The notes under the pieces: generated by a model | The model's input: the letters and a program-made list of their open reading frames with translations, nothing else | The model's database searches: none | Told to the model about the DNA's origin: nothing | Shown here: piece after piece, positions 8,856 to 17,349 of the stretch | Layout: each line of letters begins with the position of its first letter | Position numbering within the stretch: the stretch's first letter is position 1 | Made by a program: the position numbers and the translations under genes | Assembly: GCF_000717595.1 (NCBI RefSeq) | Contig: NZ_JNZO01000033.1 | Coordinates: forward strand, 62,001-126,000 | Origin: Streptomyces flavochromogenes | Lineage (GTDB): Bacteria; Actinomycetota; Actinomycetes; Streptomycetales; Streptomycetaceae | Reading direction: 5' to 3' | Length of the DNA stretch: 64,000 bases

Positions 8856-8891
8856 GTCGTTCGCGAGATCGGCCAGGATCTCGCGAACGAC
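8856..8891. repeat. Perfect 15-bp inverted repeat
   Basis: GTCGTTCGCGAGATC, a 6-nt spacer GGCCAG and the exact complement. It lies between two plus-strand genes, 134 bases after the DUF3040 stop and 120 bases before the AI-2E-type gene. It could be a terminator or a large dyad binding site. The rest of 8722-9011 shows no credible gene. Confidence 0.7.
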
Positions 8892-9011
8892 AGGGTCGAA
8901 CTCCACACCCGGCCCGGAAACGGGCCGCCCCGTGCGACGCCGCCTGTGACGCCTGCCCGAGCAGCGGGGGCGGGCCCGGAGCGCGGAAGGGCGGGTCCCT
9001 AGGGTGGACCC

Positions 9012-10127
9012 ATGTCTGCCACCTTGAGTCCCACGAAGGCCGCCGCCGCTCTGCGCACAGCGGCTCGTGTGTCCGCCGAGTCGTTGTTGGTCCTGCTGAT
9101 GGCAGGGGTGGCCCTGTGGGTCCTGGGTCGCATGTGGTCGGTCGTCTGGCCTCTCGTCGTCGGGCTGATCCTCACGACGCTGACCTGGCCGCCGGCCCGT
9201 TTCCTCCGGCGCCACGGCTGGCCTCCCGCCTTGGCGGCGGCGGTCGTCACGGTCTCGTTCGTCCTGGCCGTCGCCGGCATCGTCGCGCTGATCGCGGTGC
9301 CCGTGGCATCCCAGTCCGGGGAACTCTCCCAGGGTGCGGTCGAGGGAGTCCAGCGACTGCGCGAGTGGGCGGCCGGGCCGCCGCTGAACATCGGCGCAGA
9401 CGAGATCTCCGGCGCTCTCGACACGGCGATGGCCCGCGTCCAGGACAGCATCGGCAGCATGGTCACCGCGGTCGCCACCGGCGTGGGCACGGTGTTCAAC
9501 GGCGTGGTCACGGCCTTCCTCGCCCTCTTCCTGATGTTCTTCTTCCTCAAGGACGGCCCCCGGTTCGTACCGTGGCTCACCCGTCAGCTCCCCGGGCGGC
9601 TCGCCGTCGACGTCCCGATCGTGGCGGAGCGGAGCTGGGACACCCTGGGAGCGTTCGTGCGCAGCCAGGCGTTCGTGGGCCTGCTCGACGCCGTGCTCAT
9701 CGGCGTGGGTCTGTGGATACTCGACGTGCCCCTGGTCCTCCCCCTCGCCGTGCTGACCTTCGTCTCCGCGTTCGTGCCGATCGTGGGAGCCCTGTTCGCC
9801 GGTCTGGTCGCGGTTCTCATCGCGCTCGTGTCGAACGGCCTCACCGACGCGCTGATCGTTCTGGCGATCATCGTCGTGGTGCAGCAGGTGGAGGGAAACG
9901 TCTTCCAGCCCATGATCCAGAGTCGGGGACTCGGCCTGCACGCGGCCGTCGTCCTGCTCGCGGTGACGCTCGGCGGCAGCCTGGCCGGCATCGTGGGCAG
10001 TCTGCTCGCCGTCCCGGTGGCCGCGCTCATCGCGGTCTTCTGGAACTACCTGAGGGAGCAGCTCGGCGACGAGGGGCCGGACCAGGATCCGGACGAGGCG
10101 GACGCCCCCGTCGCCGTCATGTCCTGA
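9012..10127 (+). CDS. AI-2E family (PerM-like) transporter
   Basis: A 371-residue membrane protein with the family's architecture: two helices near 25-60, a third near 70-95, an extracytoplasmic coiled segment (about 100-150), then a block of helices from about 155 to 345. The motifs AFVPIVGALFAG and VVVQQVEGNVFQPMIQSRGLGLHAAVVL (quoted here only as pointers near residues 255 and 295) are strongly conserved in the family. Members export diverse small molecules or ions; some are linked to autoinducer-2 or Na+/H+ exchange. The substrate here is unknown. It stands alone, followed by a decayed gene. Confidence 0.88.
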   Translation: MSATLSPTKAAAALRTAARVSAESLLVLLMAGVALWVLGRMWSVVWPLVVGLILTTLTWPPARFLRRHGWPPALAAAVVTVSFVLAVAGIVALIAVPVASQSGELSQGAVEGVQRLREWAAGPPLNIGADEISGALDTAMARVQDSIGSMVTAVATGVGTVFNGVVTAFLALFLMFFFLKDGPRFVPWLTRQLPGRLAVDVPIVAERSWDTLGAFVRSQAFVGLLDAVLIGVGLWILDVPLVLPLAVLTFVSAFVPIVGALFAGLVAVLIALVSNGLTDALIVLAIIVVVQQVEGNVFQPMIQSRGLGLHAAVVLLAVTLGGSLAGIVGSLLAVPVAALIAVFWNYLREQLGDEGPDQDPDEADAPVAVMS

Positions 10128-10167
10128 GCCGACGACGGGCCGGCCGGAGAGGAGCCACTCACGGTCG

Positions 10168-10443
10168 GGACGTGCCGGCGTCGCTCGCCGCTGCGCCGGT
10201 GCCGGCATCGACTTCGTCGGACCGACCCCCGAACAGCCGGAGCTGTTCGGGGCCGAGCACACCGCACGCGCCGCCGCGCAGGCGGCGGGCGTACCGCTCG
10301 CCCCCGGCACCGGCCTCCTCCCGGATGTCGGCGCCGCGCTCGCGGCGGCCGCGGAGATCGGCTACCCGGTGATGCTCAAGGCGACCGGCGGCGATGGAGG
10401 CATCCGCATGCGGGCCTGTCGCGACGCGGCCGACCTCACGTCG
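10168..10443 (+). pseudogene. Urea carboxylase biotin-carboxylase domain remnant
   Basis: In the frame beginning at 10168 the translation contains ARRCAGAGIDFVGPTPEQ, then AGVPLAPGTGLLPDV, EIGYPVMLKATGGDGGIRM and CRDAADLTS. This matches about 90 consecutive residues of the ATP-grasp/biotin carboxylase part of urea amidolyase-type carboxylases. There is no start codon or ribosome site. The glycine-rich ATP loop, normally Gly-rich without an acidic residue, reads GGDGG. After 10443 the frame becomes unrelated and stops at 10516-10518. Both ends of the gene are missing, so this is a relic. No other part of a urea carboxylase or allophanate hydrolase is visible nearby. Confidence 0.75.
10227..10252. 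repeat. Perfect 11-bp hairpin inside the urea carboxylase remnant
   Basis: CCCCGAACAGC, loop CGGA, exact complement. It lies about 100 bases after the AI-2E-type gene and could now act as its terminator. Confidence 0.55.
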
Positions 10444-10797
10444 TACGGCGGCCGGCGCGCCGCCCTTCCCTCCCTCGGCCGCTCCGGGGAGCGGGGACCG
10501 CGTCCGCCCCGTGGCTGAACTTCCGCAAAGAGGCACGGGAGTCGGCCGGTCCGGCCCCGGCCGGTCGGCCGATGCGAACGGGCAGGAAGGGGGGTCGGCG
10601 CCGCTCGTGCGTGCGGCCTCCACGGGCCCCCTCGGCCCGGTTCGGCACGCGGTCGGCCGGGCGGGGGCACTCGGGATCGCACCGCTGTCGCCGGGGTGCG
10701 GCCGTCCGGCGGTGGGCGGGTGGGATCGGTGAGATAGCGTGCGGTGGTTGGTTCGCGAGTGCGATGCCCGCGCACGAGTGCGGGAACAGGGGTGGGG
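10444..10797. other. Non-coding stretch before the membrane-anchored pair
   Basis: No gene with a domain or good ribosome site; only GC-rich sequence with short partial inverted repeats. The promoter of the gene at 10798 should lie near its right end. Confidence 0.4.
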
Positions 10798-11871
10798 ATG
10801 AGTGATTCGGCGTGGGCCCGGTTCCGGCGGCACCGGTGGCTGCCGCAGGCCACCCTGGTCCTGCTGCTCGTGTCGCTGACGGGGGGCTTCCTCCTGGTAC
10901 GGGCCGAGCAGCGCGACCGGCACAACGCGGACGCGCTGGCCCGGGCCTGCGGCGGGGCGCTGCCCCGGAAGGACGCGGCGGAGTTGCTGGCCGACGACGC
11001 CTGGTGGACGCTGCGGACCGGTCCGGGGCCGCGAGGCCTCGTGTCGTGCACCCTCGGCGGGGACGGCGAAGGCGACCCGTGGGTCACCGTGACGGCGGAG
11101 CCGGTCCTGGACCCGCCGCTCAAGGGCGTCCGCGTGGAGGACGTCGTGAGCCGCACGCCGTACGAGGACGTGCCCGACTGGGCCGAGGAGCACAAGCGGG
11201 CGGACCGGCTCGTCACGGTCTCCTGCCCGAACGGCCTTCCGGGGTACGCCCGCCCTGTCACGTCCTTCCGTGTCCACGCGTCCACGGACAGCCGGGCGAC
11301 CGAGTGGCTCGGCTCGCTCGTCGCCGCCGTCGCCGAGGACGTCCGCACCGACGGGCGCTGCGGCGGGGCACCGGTGCGCGACACCGACGTACGCCCGGTG
11401 TCGCCGTCCCCGCAGGACGCGGCGCCCGAGACGCCTCCGTCGGAGTGCGGCTGGTTCCGCCCGGCGCTGCTCGGTCCCGCCCTGAAGGGCGCCGAGCAGT
11501 CGTCCTACGGGTCCACGCACGCCTGGGCCAGGGCCTGTTCCACGACCCTCGTGAAGCCGGGTGCCGGAGGCGGCGTGGTGGTGAGCTCCGCGAGCTGGTG
11601 GGGCGAGGTGCTGCCGGAGGTGCGCACCGAGTACGGACGCGAGCTCTCCCTGGCTGGGCGCGGCGGACAGCCGGCCGCCGGCGCGAAGACGTACGAGCTC
11701 GCCGTCTGGGCCGAGGCCCGGTGCGCGGGCGGGCGGACCCTGCACCGCCTCGGCCTGGAGGGAGCCGACCGCGATCTGCTCCTCGCCCGCGCCGACTCGC
11801 TGCTCGCGCGCTATCTCGACGCGTCGGGCGACTGCGGTGACACGAAGCTGCTCGGAAAGGTGTGGGGATGA
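10798..11871 (+). CDS. Membrane-anchored extracytoplasmic protein, paralogue 1
   Basis: 357 residues: a short basic N-terminus, one membrane helix at about 18-35 (ATLVLLLVSLTGGFLLV) and a large extracytoplasmic domain with paired cysteines (for example ACGGALP, VSCTLGG, ECGWFRP, GDCGDTK). No enzymatic motif is recognised. The ATG at 10798 was chosen because it removes an Arg-rich leader; GGTGGGG precedes it closely. The downstream gene starts within its stop (ATGA) and encodes a similar protein, so the two look like a duplicated, co-expressed pair. Conserved ACGG/ACEG after the helix and regularly spaced Cys suggest disulfide-stabilised repeats. Confidence 0.75.
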   Translation: MSDSAWARFRRHRWLPQATLVLLLVSLTGGFLLVRAEQRDRHNADALARACGGALPRKDAAELLADDAWWTLRTGPGPRGLVSCTLGGDGEGDPWVTVTAEPVLDPPLKGVRVEDVVSRTPYEDVPDWAEEHKRADRLVTVSCPNGLPGYARPVTSFRVHASTDSRATEWLGSLVAAVAEDVRTDGRCGGAPVRDTDVRPVSPSPQDAAPETPPSECGWFRPALLGPALKGAEQSSYGSTHAWARACSTTLVKPGAGGGVVVSSASWWGEVLPEVRTEYGRELSLAGRGGQPAAGAKTYELAVWAEARCAGGRTLHRLGLEGADRDLLLARADSLLARYLDASGDCGDTKLLGKVWG

Positions 11872-12968
11872 CCGAGAATTCCGCGGAGAGCCTGGAGCAG
11901 GAACTGGAACGGCTCCGCCGGCGCCGACGGATCAGGCTCGCGGCCGTGGTGGCGGGCGGCGCGGCCGTGGTGGCGGGCGGTCTGTTCTGGCTGTCCGGCG
12001 GTCTGCAGGCCTGGCTCCATGACCGCGCCCTCGACTCGGCGTGCGAGGGCACTCTGGCGGCCGGTCCCGTGCGGGAGCTCGTGGGCGGCGCAGAGGTGAC
12101 GGCGGGGACGAGGACGGGCAGGGGCTTCTGGCAGTGCCGGGTGAGCGAGGCCGACGACGAGGACGGCCGGATCGACCTGCGTGTGACGGTGAGTGACGCA
12201 CGGGACCGGGTCCCCGCACTGGAGGCGGCGGGCACCGACGCGCCCCTGGGCCACGGATGGACCGGCGGCTTCGCGTTCGATCCCGACCGGGAGCGGCGGG
12301 GCGAGGCGAGCGCCGGTGTCCTGCTCGACTGCGGCGGCACCCGGGACGGCGGCTTCGTCGCCGAGGTCCGCGCCAGGATGGACCGGGCCGACTTCGGCCG
12401 CCCGGAGGCGCGGGCGGGGCTCACCGCCGTGCTGACGCGTACGGCGACGGCCTACGCCCGGCAGGAGGGGTGCGAGGTCACCGAGGGTGAGCCGGTCGGG
12501 CAGGTGGGCACCTCCGTGAACGCCTGGGACCACGAGCCCTTCGCGTCGGTGGCGGGCAGCTGCGCCGGCATCGTGGACCCGCGGACCGCCGCCCGCTGGG
12601 GCGTCCGGACGGCGGTCGAGACCGCGCCGGGGCCGAAGCCGGTCGAGGGCTGCACGCTGGGCGGCCTGCGGGGCGCACCGCTGTACACGTTCACCGCGTC
12701 GTACGGCCCCGCGCTGGAGTGGAGCGCACGGGAACGCCTGGAAGACCTGGCCGACCGGCCGGCGGGCGATGCCCCGGACGGCCGCTACGTGCTGTGGGCC
12801 GACTGCCGCGGCGCGGCGGAACGGGCCGCCTACGTCGTCGCGCCGGCGGGCGGCGGACTCGGCCGCACCTCGTCCCTCACCCTCGACCACCCGGGCCTCC
12901 GCACCGCCCTGTCGGCCTTCGCCGAACGCTCGGCCGAGGCCCACCGCTGCACGCTCACCGCCGACTAG
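11868..12968 (+). CDS. Membrane-anchored extracytoplasmic protein, paralogue 2
   Basis: 366 residues: an N-terminal charged helix (ESLEQELERLRRRRRI), a membrane segment at about 25-43 rich in Ala/Val/Gly, and an outer domain with cysteines in similar positions to the preceding protein (SACEGTLAAG, WQCRV, LLDCGG, GSCAGI, EGCTLGG, ADCRG). It starts at ATG 11868 inside the previous stop codon. The arrangement of two Cys-containing halves in each protein suggests an internal duplication. The function is unknown; cell-envelope sensing or binding is a guess from topology only. Confidence 0.75.
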   Translation: MTENSAESLEQELERLRRRRRIRLAAVVAGGAAVVAGGLFWLSGGLQAWLHDRALDSACEGTLAAGPVRELVGGAEVTAGTRTGRGFWQCRVSEADDEDGRIDLRVTVSDARDRVPALEAAGTDAPLGHGWTGGFAFDPDRERRGEASAGVLLDCGGTRDGGFVAEVRARMDRADFGRPEARAGLTAVLTRTATAYARQEGCEVTEGEPVGQVGTSVNAWDHEPFASVAGSCAGIVDPRTAARWGVRTAVETAPGPKPVEGCTLGGLRGAPLYTFTASYGPALEWSARERLEDLADRPAGDAPDGRYVLWADCRGAAERAAYVVAPAGGGLGRTSSLTLDHPGLRTALSAFAERSAEAHRCTLTAD

Positions 12969-13011
12969 GCGCCGCCTCGCCCGTCCGCAGGAGCGCCGCC
13001 CCCGGCGGTCC

Positions 13012-13039
13012 CGGGTCTCGGGTCTCGGGTCTCGGGTCC
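13012..13039. repeat. Four tandem 7-bp repeats (CGGGTCT)
   Basis: Three exact CGGGTCT units and a fourth ending in C, in the gap after the paralogue pair. Likely replication slippage product. Confidence 0.8.
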
Positions 13040-13099
13040 GACGCCCGGGGGGGGCGGAGAGCGGCAGGAAGCCGCCGGCGATCCACGCCACCCGTCGCC

Positions 13100-13135
13100 G
13101 CACTGGGCGCCCGGCACGTGCCGGGCGCCCAGTGC
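13100..13135. terminator. 36-bp perfect palindrome between convergent genes
   Basis: An exact palindrome without a spacer, centred at 13117/13118 (left arm begins GCACTGGGCGCCCGG). It sits between the plus-strand paralogue pair and the minus-strand CsbD gene, so a bidirectional terminator is most likely. Confidence 0.85.
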
Positions 13136-13146
13136 CCCGCGAAGGG

Positions 13147-13332
13147 CTACGAGTGGTCGCGTCGGAGCGATTCCCTGATGCCTTCCGCGCGGTGGCGAAG
13201 GCTCGCCGCACTCCGACGGATCTTGACCTTCACCTGGTCCGTTCTGCCCTCGGCCTCCAGGCGCTCGTGGCCCGTGATCTTTCCGGTGATCTCTTTGATC
13301 TTGCCCTTGGCCTTGTCCATGGCATCGTTCAT
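13147..13332 (-). CDS. CsbD family stress protein
   Basis: A 61-residue, highly charged helical protein with the CsbD signature (MDKAKGKIKEITGKITG followed by EGRTDQVK). CsbD-like proteins are general-stress proteins, sigma-B dependent in Bacillus, with no known activity. The ATG at 13332 has GGAGGG eight to ten bases upstream. A longer frame extends upstream but lacks family similarity. It is divergent from the DUF4246 gene, separated by 167 bases. Confidence 0.88.
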   Translation of the reverse strand: MNDAMDKAKGKIKEITGKITGHERLEAEGRTDQVKVKIRRSAASLRHRAEGIRESLRRDHS

Positions 13333-13499
13333 GCCCTCGATCCCTCCGTCACATCGGTTCCCACCCTCCACGCTAGGTTTCGGCGACCAGATGTGCTCGT
13401 CGGCGCCGGGACTTCGCACTCGTGCGGGGACTCCGGGCGCTGTCGGTCCGCTGAAGTAGGCTTCCCGCCACCGCACACCGACTCGGAGGACCCAGAGAA

Positions 13500-15008
13500 T
13501 TGACCGGCCTGTCTGCCTTCCCGTTGCCCTTTCACGCGTCCCGTTCCCTCTCGTTCGCGACACCCCGGACGCTGCGGGAACTCGAGATGATCGAGTGCAG
13601 CTCCCACATTCGGGCGAAGCCGGAGTGGTTCGACAAGATGAACGACGCCGACATCGTCTCCCGGTGGACGAAGGAGGCGATCGCCCAGGGCCTCACCGAG
13701 GCGCAGGTCGGCTACGTGTTGGCCGAACTCGCGCACTACGCCGCGCTGCGGGACCCGCGGACCGGCGTCGAGGTGTCCGCCGTCGACGGGGTCTGGCACT
13801 CGGACACGCTGATCGACGACAAGCTCACGGCCCGGCTGCGCGAGGCGGTCCGGGTTCTGGAGGAGGTCCCCGAAGCCGATCGGGACTGGCATCCCGGATC
13901 CGACGGCCAGGTACTGGATCTGGTTCATCCCTCACTGTTCTGCCTGGTCAAGGATGTGAGCGGGGCACACGAGCGGGCCTGGAAGAACCCGACGAACCAG
14001 TACTCGAAGTACGAGTTCTCGGAGAGGTTCCAGTGGCTGCCCACGGATGTCGACGTCGATGACGACGGGGACGTCACCTTCCGTTCGTACGTCAACAACG
14101 TTCACCCCGAGGCCCATCGCGAACTGGCCTCCGTCCTGCCGGACCTCTTCGCGCGCGTGCGTCCGCTGCTGGAGAACGTACTCACCGACCTGCGTCATCC
14201 GCGGCCCGTGCGGATCGAGACCGATCCGTGGGGTTGGTACGGCTCGGCGCCGCAGCGTCCGGACAAGGACGCCTTCAGCGATGAGGGGGCCTACAACGAG
14301 GCCCTGCGCGTGTGGGGGAAGGAAGAGGACGACTGGTGGGAGAACCGTCGCCCCGTCGTCCCGGACGCCCCGGGCTTCACCGCGCCCGAGGTGCCCGACC
14401 CGTCCGCCCGGGTCGATCTGCGCGGCCGCGGTCTCCAGGTGATCGTCAAGCTCGCCACCATCCATCTCACCCCGGAGAAGCCCGAGTACTCCGGCGGCTC
14501 GTGGCACGTCGAGGGGATGGTGAACGAGCGGATCGTCTCGACCTGCATCTACTACTGGGACAGCGAGAACATCACCGAGAGCCGGCTGAGTTTCCGGGCG
14601 GCACTCGACGACCCGGAGTACGAGCAGAACGACGACAACGGCATGCGGGACGTGTACGGCCTGGAGGACGAGGACGCGCTGAACCAGGTACTGGGTTCGG
14701 CCTCCACCCCGGCGGGCCGCTGCCTGGCGTTCCCGAACATCCTGCAGCACCGCGTCAGCCCGTTCCGTCTCGCGGATCCCAGTCGGGCGGGGCATCGCAA
14801 GATCCTCGCGTTCTTCCTGGTCGACCCGTCGGAGAAGATCGTCTCGACATCCGACGTACCGCCGCAGCAACCGTGGTCCGACACCTCGACCATGACGCTC
14901 GACCAGGCCAAGGACTTCCGCGAAGAGCTCATGCGGGAGCGCAAGTTCTTCGTCGACGAACACAACGAGCAGCTCTACGAACGAGAGTTCTCGCTCTGCG
15001 AGCACTGA
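13500..15008 (+). CDS. DUF4246 family protein, putative 2-oxoglutarate/Fe(II) oxygenase
   Basis: 502 residues, cytoplasmic. It resembles DUF4246 proteins, which occur in fungi and scattered bacteria. The sequence holds a plausible non-haem iron site: His336 and Glu338 in SWHVEG, a distal His417 in NILQHRV and Arg423 six residues later, an arrangement expected for 2-oxoglutarate binding. The TTG at 13500 follows GGAGGA (13485-13490) at nine bases. Internal ATG codons further in would delete conserved-looking sequence. No neighbouring gene suggests a substrate. The oxygenase assignment is inferred from residue spacing, not demonstrated. Confidence 0.7.
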   Translation: MTGLSAFPLPFHASRSLSFATPRTLRELEMIECSSHIRAKPEWFDKMNDADIVSRWTKEAIAQGLTEAQVGYVLAELAHYAALRDPRTGVEVSAVDGVWHSDTLIDDKLTARLREAVRVLEEVPEADRDWHPGSDGQVLDLVHPSLFCLVKDVSGAHERAWKNPTNQYSKYEFSERFQWLPTDVDVDDDGDVTFRSYVNNVHPEAHRELASVLPDLFARVRPLLENVLTDLRHPRPVRIETDPWGWYGSAPQRPDKDAFSDEGAYNEALRVWGKEEDDWWENRRPVVPDAPGFTAPEVPDPSARVDLRGRGLQVIVKLATIHLTPEKPEYSGGSWHVEGMVNERIVSTCIYYWDSENITESRLSFRAALDDPEYEQNDDNGMRDVYGLEDEDALNQVLGSASTPAGRCLAFPNILQHRVSPFRLADPSRAGHRKILAFFLVDPSEKIVSTSDVPPQQPWSDTSTMTLDQAKDFREELMRERKFFVDEHNEQLYEREFSLCEH

Positions 15009-15052
15009 ACCGGCCGAAGGGCGCGGAGTCGTCTCGACGTTAGGGTGGGCGC

Positions 15053-15799
15053 GTGCTGCTCCATGTGAACGCGACCTTCGCGGCACTCCTGGCGACGCGG
15101 CTCGCCCTCTCCGCCGGTGTGGTCGCGGTCGGCCGGCTCGGCCGCCCCCGCGACACCCTCTTCGCCGGCGGCCGCGCGGCCGTCCAGCTCATCGCCGTCT
15201 CCCTCGCGATCGGCTGGGTGGTCCGCGTGCTGCCGCTGCTGCTCTGCTTCCTGCTGCTGATGTACGCGGTGGCGGTACGCACCGCTGGCCGCCGCGTCGT
15301 CCCCGCGCCCGGGCGCGCCTGGCCGTGGACGGCGGTCCCGATCGCCGCGGCGGTACCTCCCGTGGTCGTCGCCCTGCTGCTCACGGGGGTCGTGCCTCCT
15401 CGGGGCATCGCGCTCGTGCCCGTCACCGGCATCCTCATCGGTGGCGCGCTCACCGCCACCGTGCTCGCGGGACGCCGCTCCCTCGACGAGCTCGCCACGC
15501 GCCGGGGCGAGGTGGAGGCCGGTCTCGCGCTCGGACTGACCGACCGGGAGGCACGCATGGAGGTGGCACGCGAGGCCGCTTCCGACGCGCTGCTCCCGGG
15601 GATGGACCAGACCCGTACCGTCGGCCTCGTCACCCTTCCGGGAGCCTTCGTGGGCATGCTCCTCGGCGGCGCCTCGCCGCTGCACGCAGGCGCGGTGCAG
15701 CTCTTCGTCCTCGTCGCCCTGCTCCTGGTCCAGGCCGTCGCGACGGCCGTCACCCTGGAACTCGTGACTCGCGGTCACCTCGTCCGGGCCACGCCGTAG
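15053..15799 (+). CDS. FetB/UPF0014-type ABC permease
   Basis: 248-residue membrane protein with about seven helices and the UPF0014 signature (LLPGMDQTRTVGLVTLPGAF near residues 183-202). In E. coli FetB pairs with the ATPase FetA to export iron. No ATPase gene lies next to it here, which is unusual. The start is GTG at 15053. The short gap to the preceding gene (44 bases) permits co-transcription, but no functional link is evident. Confidence 0.82.
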   Translation: MLLHVNATFAALLATRLALSAGVVAVGRLGRPRDTLFAGGRAAVQLIAVSLAIGWVVRVLPLLLCFLLLMYAVAVRTAGRRVVPAPGRAWPWTAVPIAAAVPPVVVALLLTGVVPPRGIALVPVTGILIGGALTATVLAGRRSLDELATRRGEVEAGLALGLTDREARMEVAREAASDALLPGMDQTRTVGLVTLPGAFVGMLLGGASPLHAGAVQLFVLVALLLVQAVATAVTLELVTRGHLVRATP

Positions 15800-15972
15800 C
15801 CGCCTGGGACGGCCGGGCGCGACCCGGAGCTTCCGGCGCCGTCCGTCCCGTACGCCCCTGGCTGCCGGGTGCCGCCCCGGTCCTCGGCGGGTCATCCGTT
15901 CGTACGCCAGCACGGGCACGCCCCGGGGAAGCCGCGCAGAGTGGGTCACGACGCCGAGACGGGGAGGTGGCG

Positions 15973-16035
15973 ATGCCGACTCACACGATCCGCTGCTGCT
16001 CGCGGGAGCACGCGATCGGACCCCGTCGTGTCTGA
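15973..16035 (+). CDS. Possible 20-residue leader peptide with Cys-Cys
   Basis: A short frame starting ATG at 15973, right after the best ribosome site in the area (GGGGAGGTGG at 15961-15970). It encodes 20 residues with a central RCCS motif and ends TGA at 16033-16035, overlapping the probable GTG start of the DUF2254 gene at 16028. This arrangement fits a translated leader that feeds ribosomes to the next gene. Alternatively the ribosome site is fortuitous. Confidence 0.4.
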   Translation: MPTHTIRCCSREHAIGPRRV

Positions 16036-17278
16036 GCCGCCGATGACCACGGTGGGCGCGGGGTACTCGGCCGAGCGGGTCGTCCGCCCGCGGCGGGCCC
16101 TGCGCGCCGGCATCACGCACGCCGTGGCGGTCGGCGTGGCGGTGGTGCTCGGCATCCTGCTGCCGGCGATCGACGGCGGTTCCCGGGTCGCCGGGGACCG
16201 TGTCGTGGCCGTGCTGAACGTGCTCGGAGTGGGCGTCCTCAGCGTCACCGCCCTGATCTTCTCGTTGATGTTCCTCGTCGTGCAGTGGGCCGCGGGCAAC
16301 TTCAGCCATCGCCTCGCCCTGTTCCGTACCGACCCGCTGGTGTGGCGCGTTTTCGCCTTCGTCATCGGAGTGCTGGTCTATTCCGTCACCGCGGTCCTGG
16401 CCATCGGTTCACGTGACACCGTGTCCGTGGCCGTCCCGATCGCCGCCCTGGTCATGGCCGCCGTCGCGTTCGTGCTCGTCCGTCGCCTCCAGCTCGTCGC
16501 GCTGCGCTCGATCCAGCTCTCCCACGTCCTCAACGAGTTGCGCGACCGTGGCCTCCACGTACTCGACGTCTACTGTCCGCCGGGCGACGCCGCGGGCGGC
16601 CGGGACTCCCCGCCCGGGGCGGTTCCGCTGCCCGGGTCCGTCACCTCGTCGGTGCGCTGGCGGGGTACGTCCGTGCTGGTCGAGCAGTTCAACCTGGTTC
16701 CGCTGGTGGCCGCGGCACGACGCGGGGGCGCGGCCGTCGCCCTGCGGGTGAAGGTGGGGGACATCCTCTACGACGGTGACGCCGTGGCGGACGTCCACCA
16801 CGGCACGGTCCCGGAGTCCGAGGTCCTCACGGCGGTCGTCGCCGGTGCCGAGCGCACCTTCCACCAGGACCCCGCGCTCGCCTTCCGGTTGCTGTCGGAC
16901 ATCGGTCTGCGCGCGCTCTCCTCGGCGATCAACGACCCCGCCACCGCCGTCCAGGCCCTGGACGCCGTCGAGGACCTGCTCCGCCATGCCGCCGCCGGGC
17001 CGATCGGTCAGGAGACCCGTGCGATCGCCGACGAATCCGGCACCGTGCGGGTGATCCTGCCCGTGCCCGGGTGGGACGGTCTCCTGCGGGTCGGTCTGGA
17101 CGACATCCTCGTCATCGCACCCGGTATGCCGATGGTGCTCGCGCGCTGCCGGAAGCTCCTGACCGGCGTCCTCTCCGTCGCCCCCGACCACCTGCGCCCT
17201 CCGCTGGAGGAGCGACTGGCGTGGACCGAGCAGGAACTCACGGCCCGGCCCCCCTTCATGCGGGACGACGCCGGGTAG
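16028..17278 (+). CDS. DUF2254 family membrane protein
   Basis: 416 residues from GTG 16028 (411 from ATG 16043). It has four membrane helices in the first 160 residues, then a cytoplasmic domain with the hallmark stretches DPALAFRLLSDIGLRALS, SSAINDPATAVQALD and ILVIAPGMP. The family is widespread in actinomycetes and proteobacteria and has no assigned function. Neither candidate start has its own ribosome site, which strengthens the idea that translation is coupled to the leader frame just upstream. A terminator hairpin follows and separates it from the convergent TerC-like gene. Confidence 0.8.
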   Translation: MSEPPMTTVGAGYSAERVVRPRRALRAGITHAVAVGVAVVLGILLPAIDGGSRVAGDRVVAVLNVLGVGVLSVTALIFSLMFLVVQWAAGNFSHRLALFRTDPLVWRVFAFVIGVLVYSVTAVLAIGSRDTVSVAVPIAALVMAAVAFVLVRRLQLVALRSIQLSHVLNELRDRGLHVLDVYCPPGDAAGGRDSPPGAVPLPGSVTSSVRWRGTSVLVEQFNLVPLVAAARRGGAAVALRVKVGDILYDGDAVADVHHGTVPESEVLTAVVAGAERTFHQDPALAFRLLSDIGLRALSSAINDPATAVQALDAVEDLLRHAAAGPIGQETRAIADESGTVRVILPVPGWDGLLRVGLDDILVIAPGMPMVLARCRKLLTGVLSVAPDHLRPPLEERLAWTEQELTARPPFMRDDAG

Positions 17279-17349
17279 AGGCGGTCGGTCCACACCGGTG
17301 GACTGCCGGAGGGGCGGCACCTGCGCCCCGGGCGGCGGCCTGCCCGTGA

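Noticed and set aside
8751..9002. 83-codon plus frame and 94-codon minus frame in the gap before the AI-2E-type gene
   Set aside because: Both owe part of their length to the perfect inverted repeat and show no family match.
13012..13039. CRISPR-like repeat
   Set aside because: Seven-base units with no spacers; simple tandem repeat.
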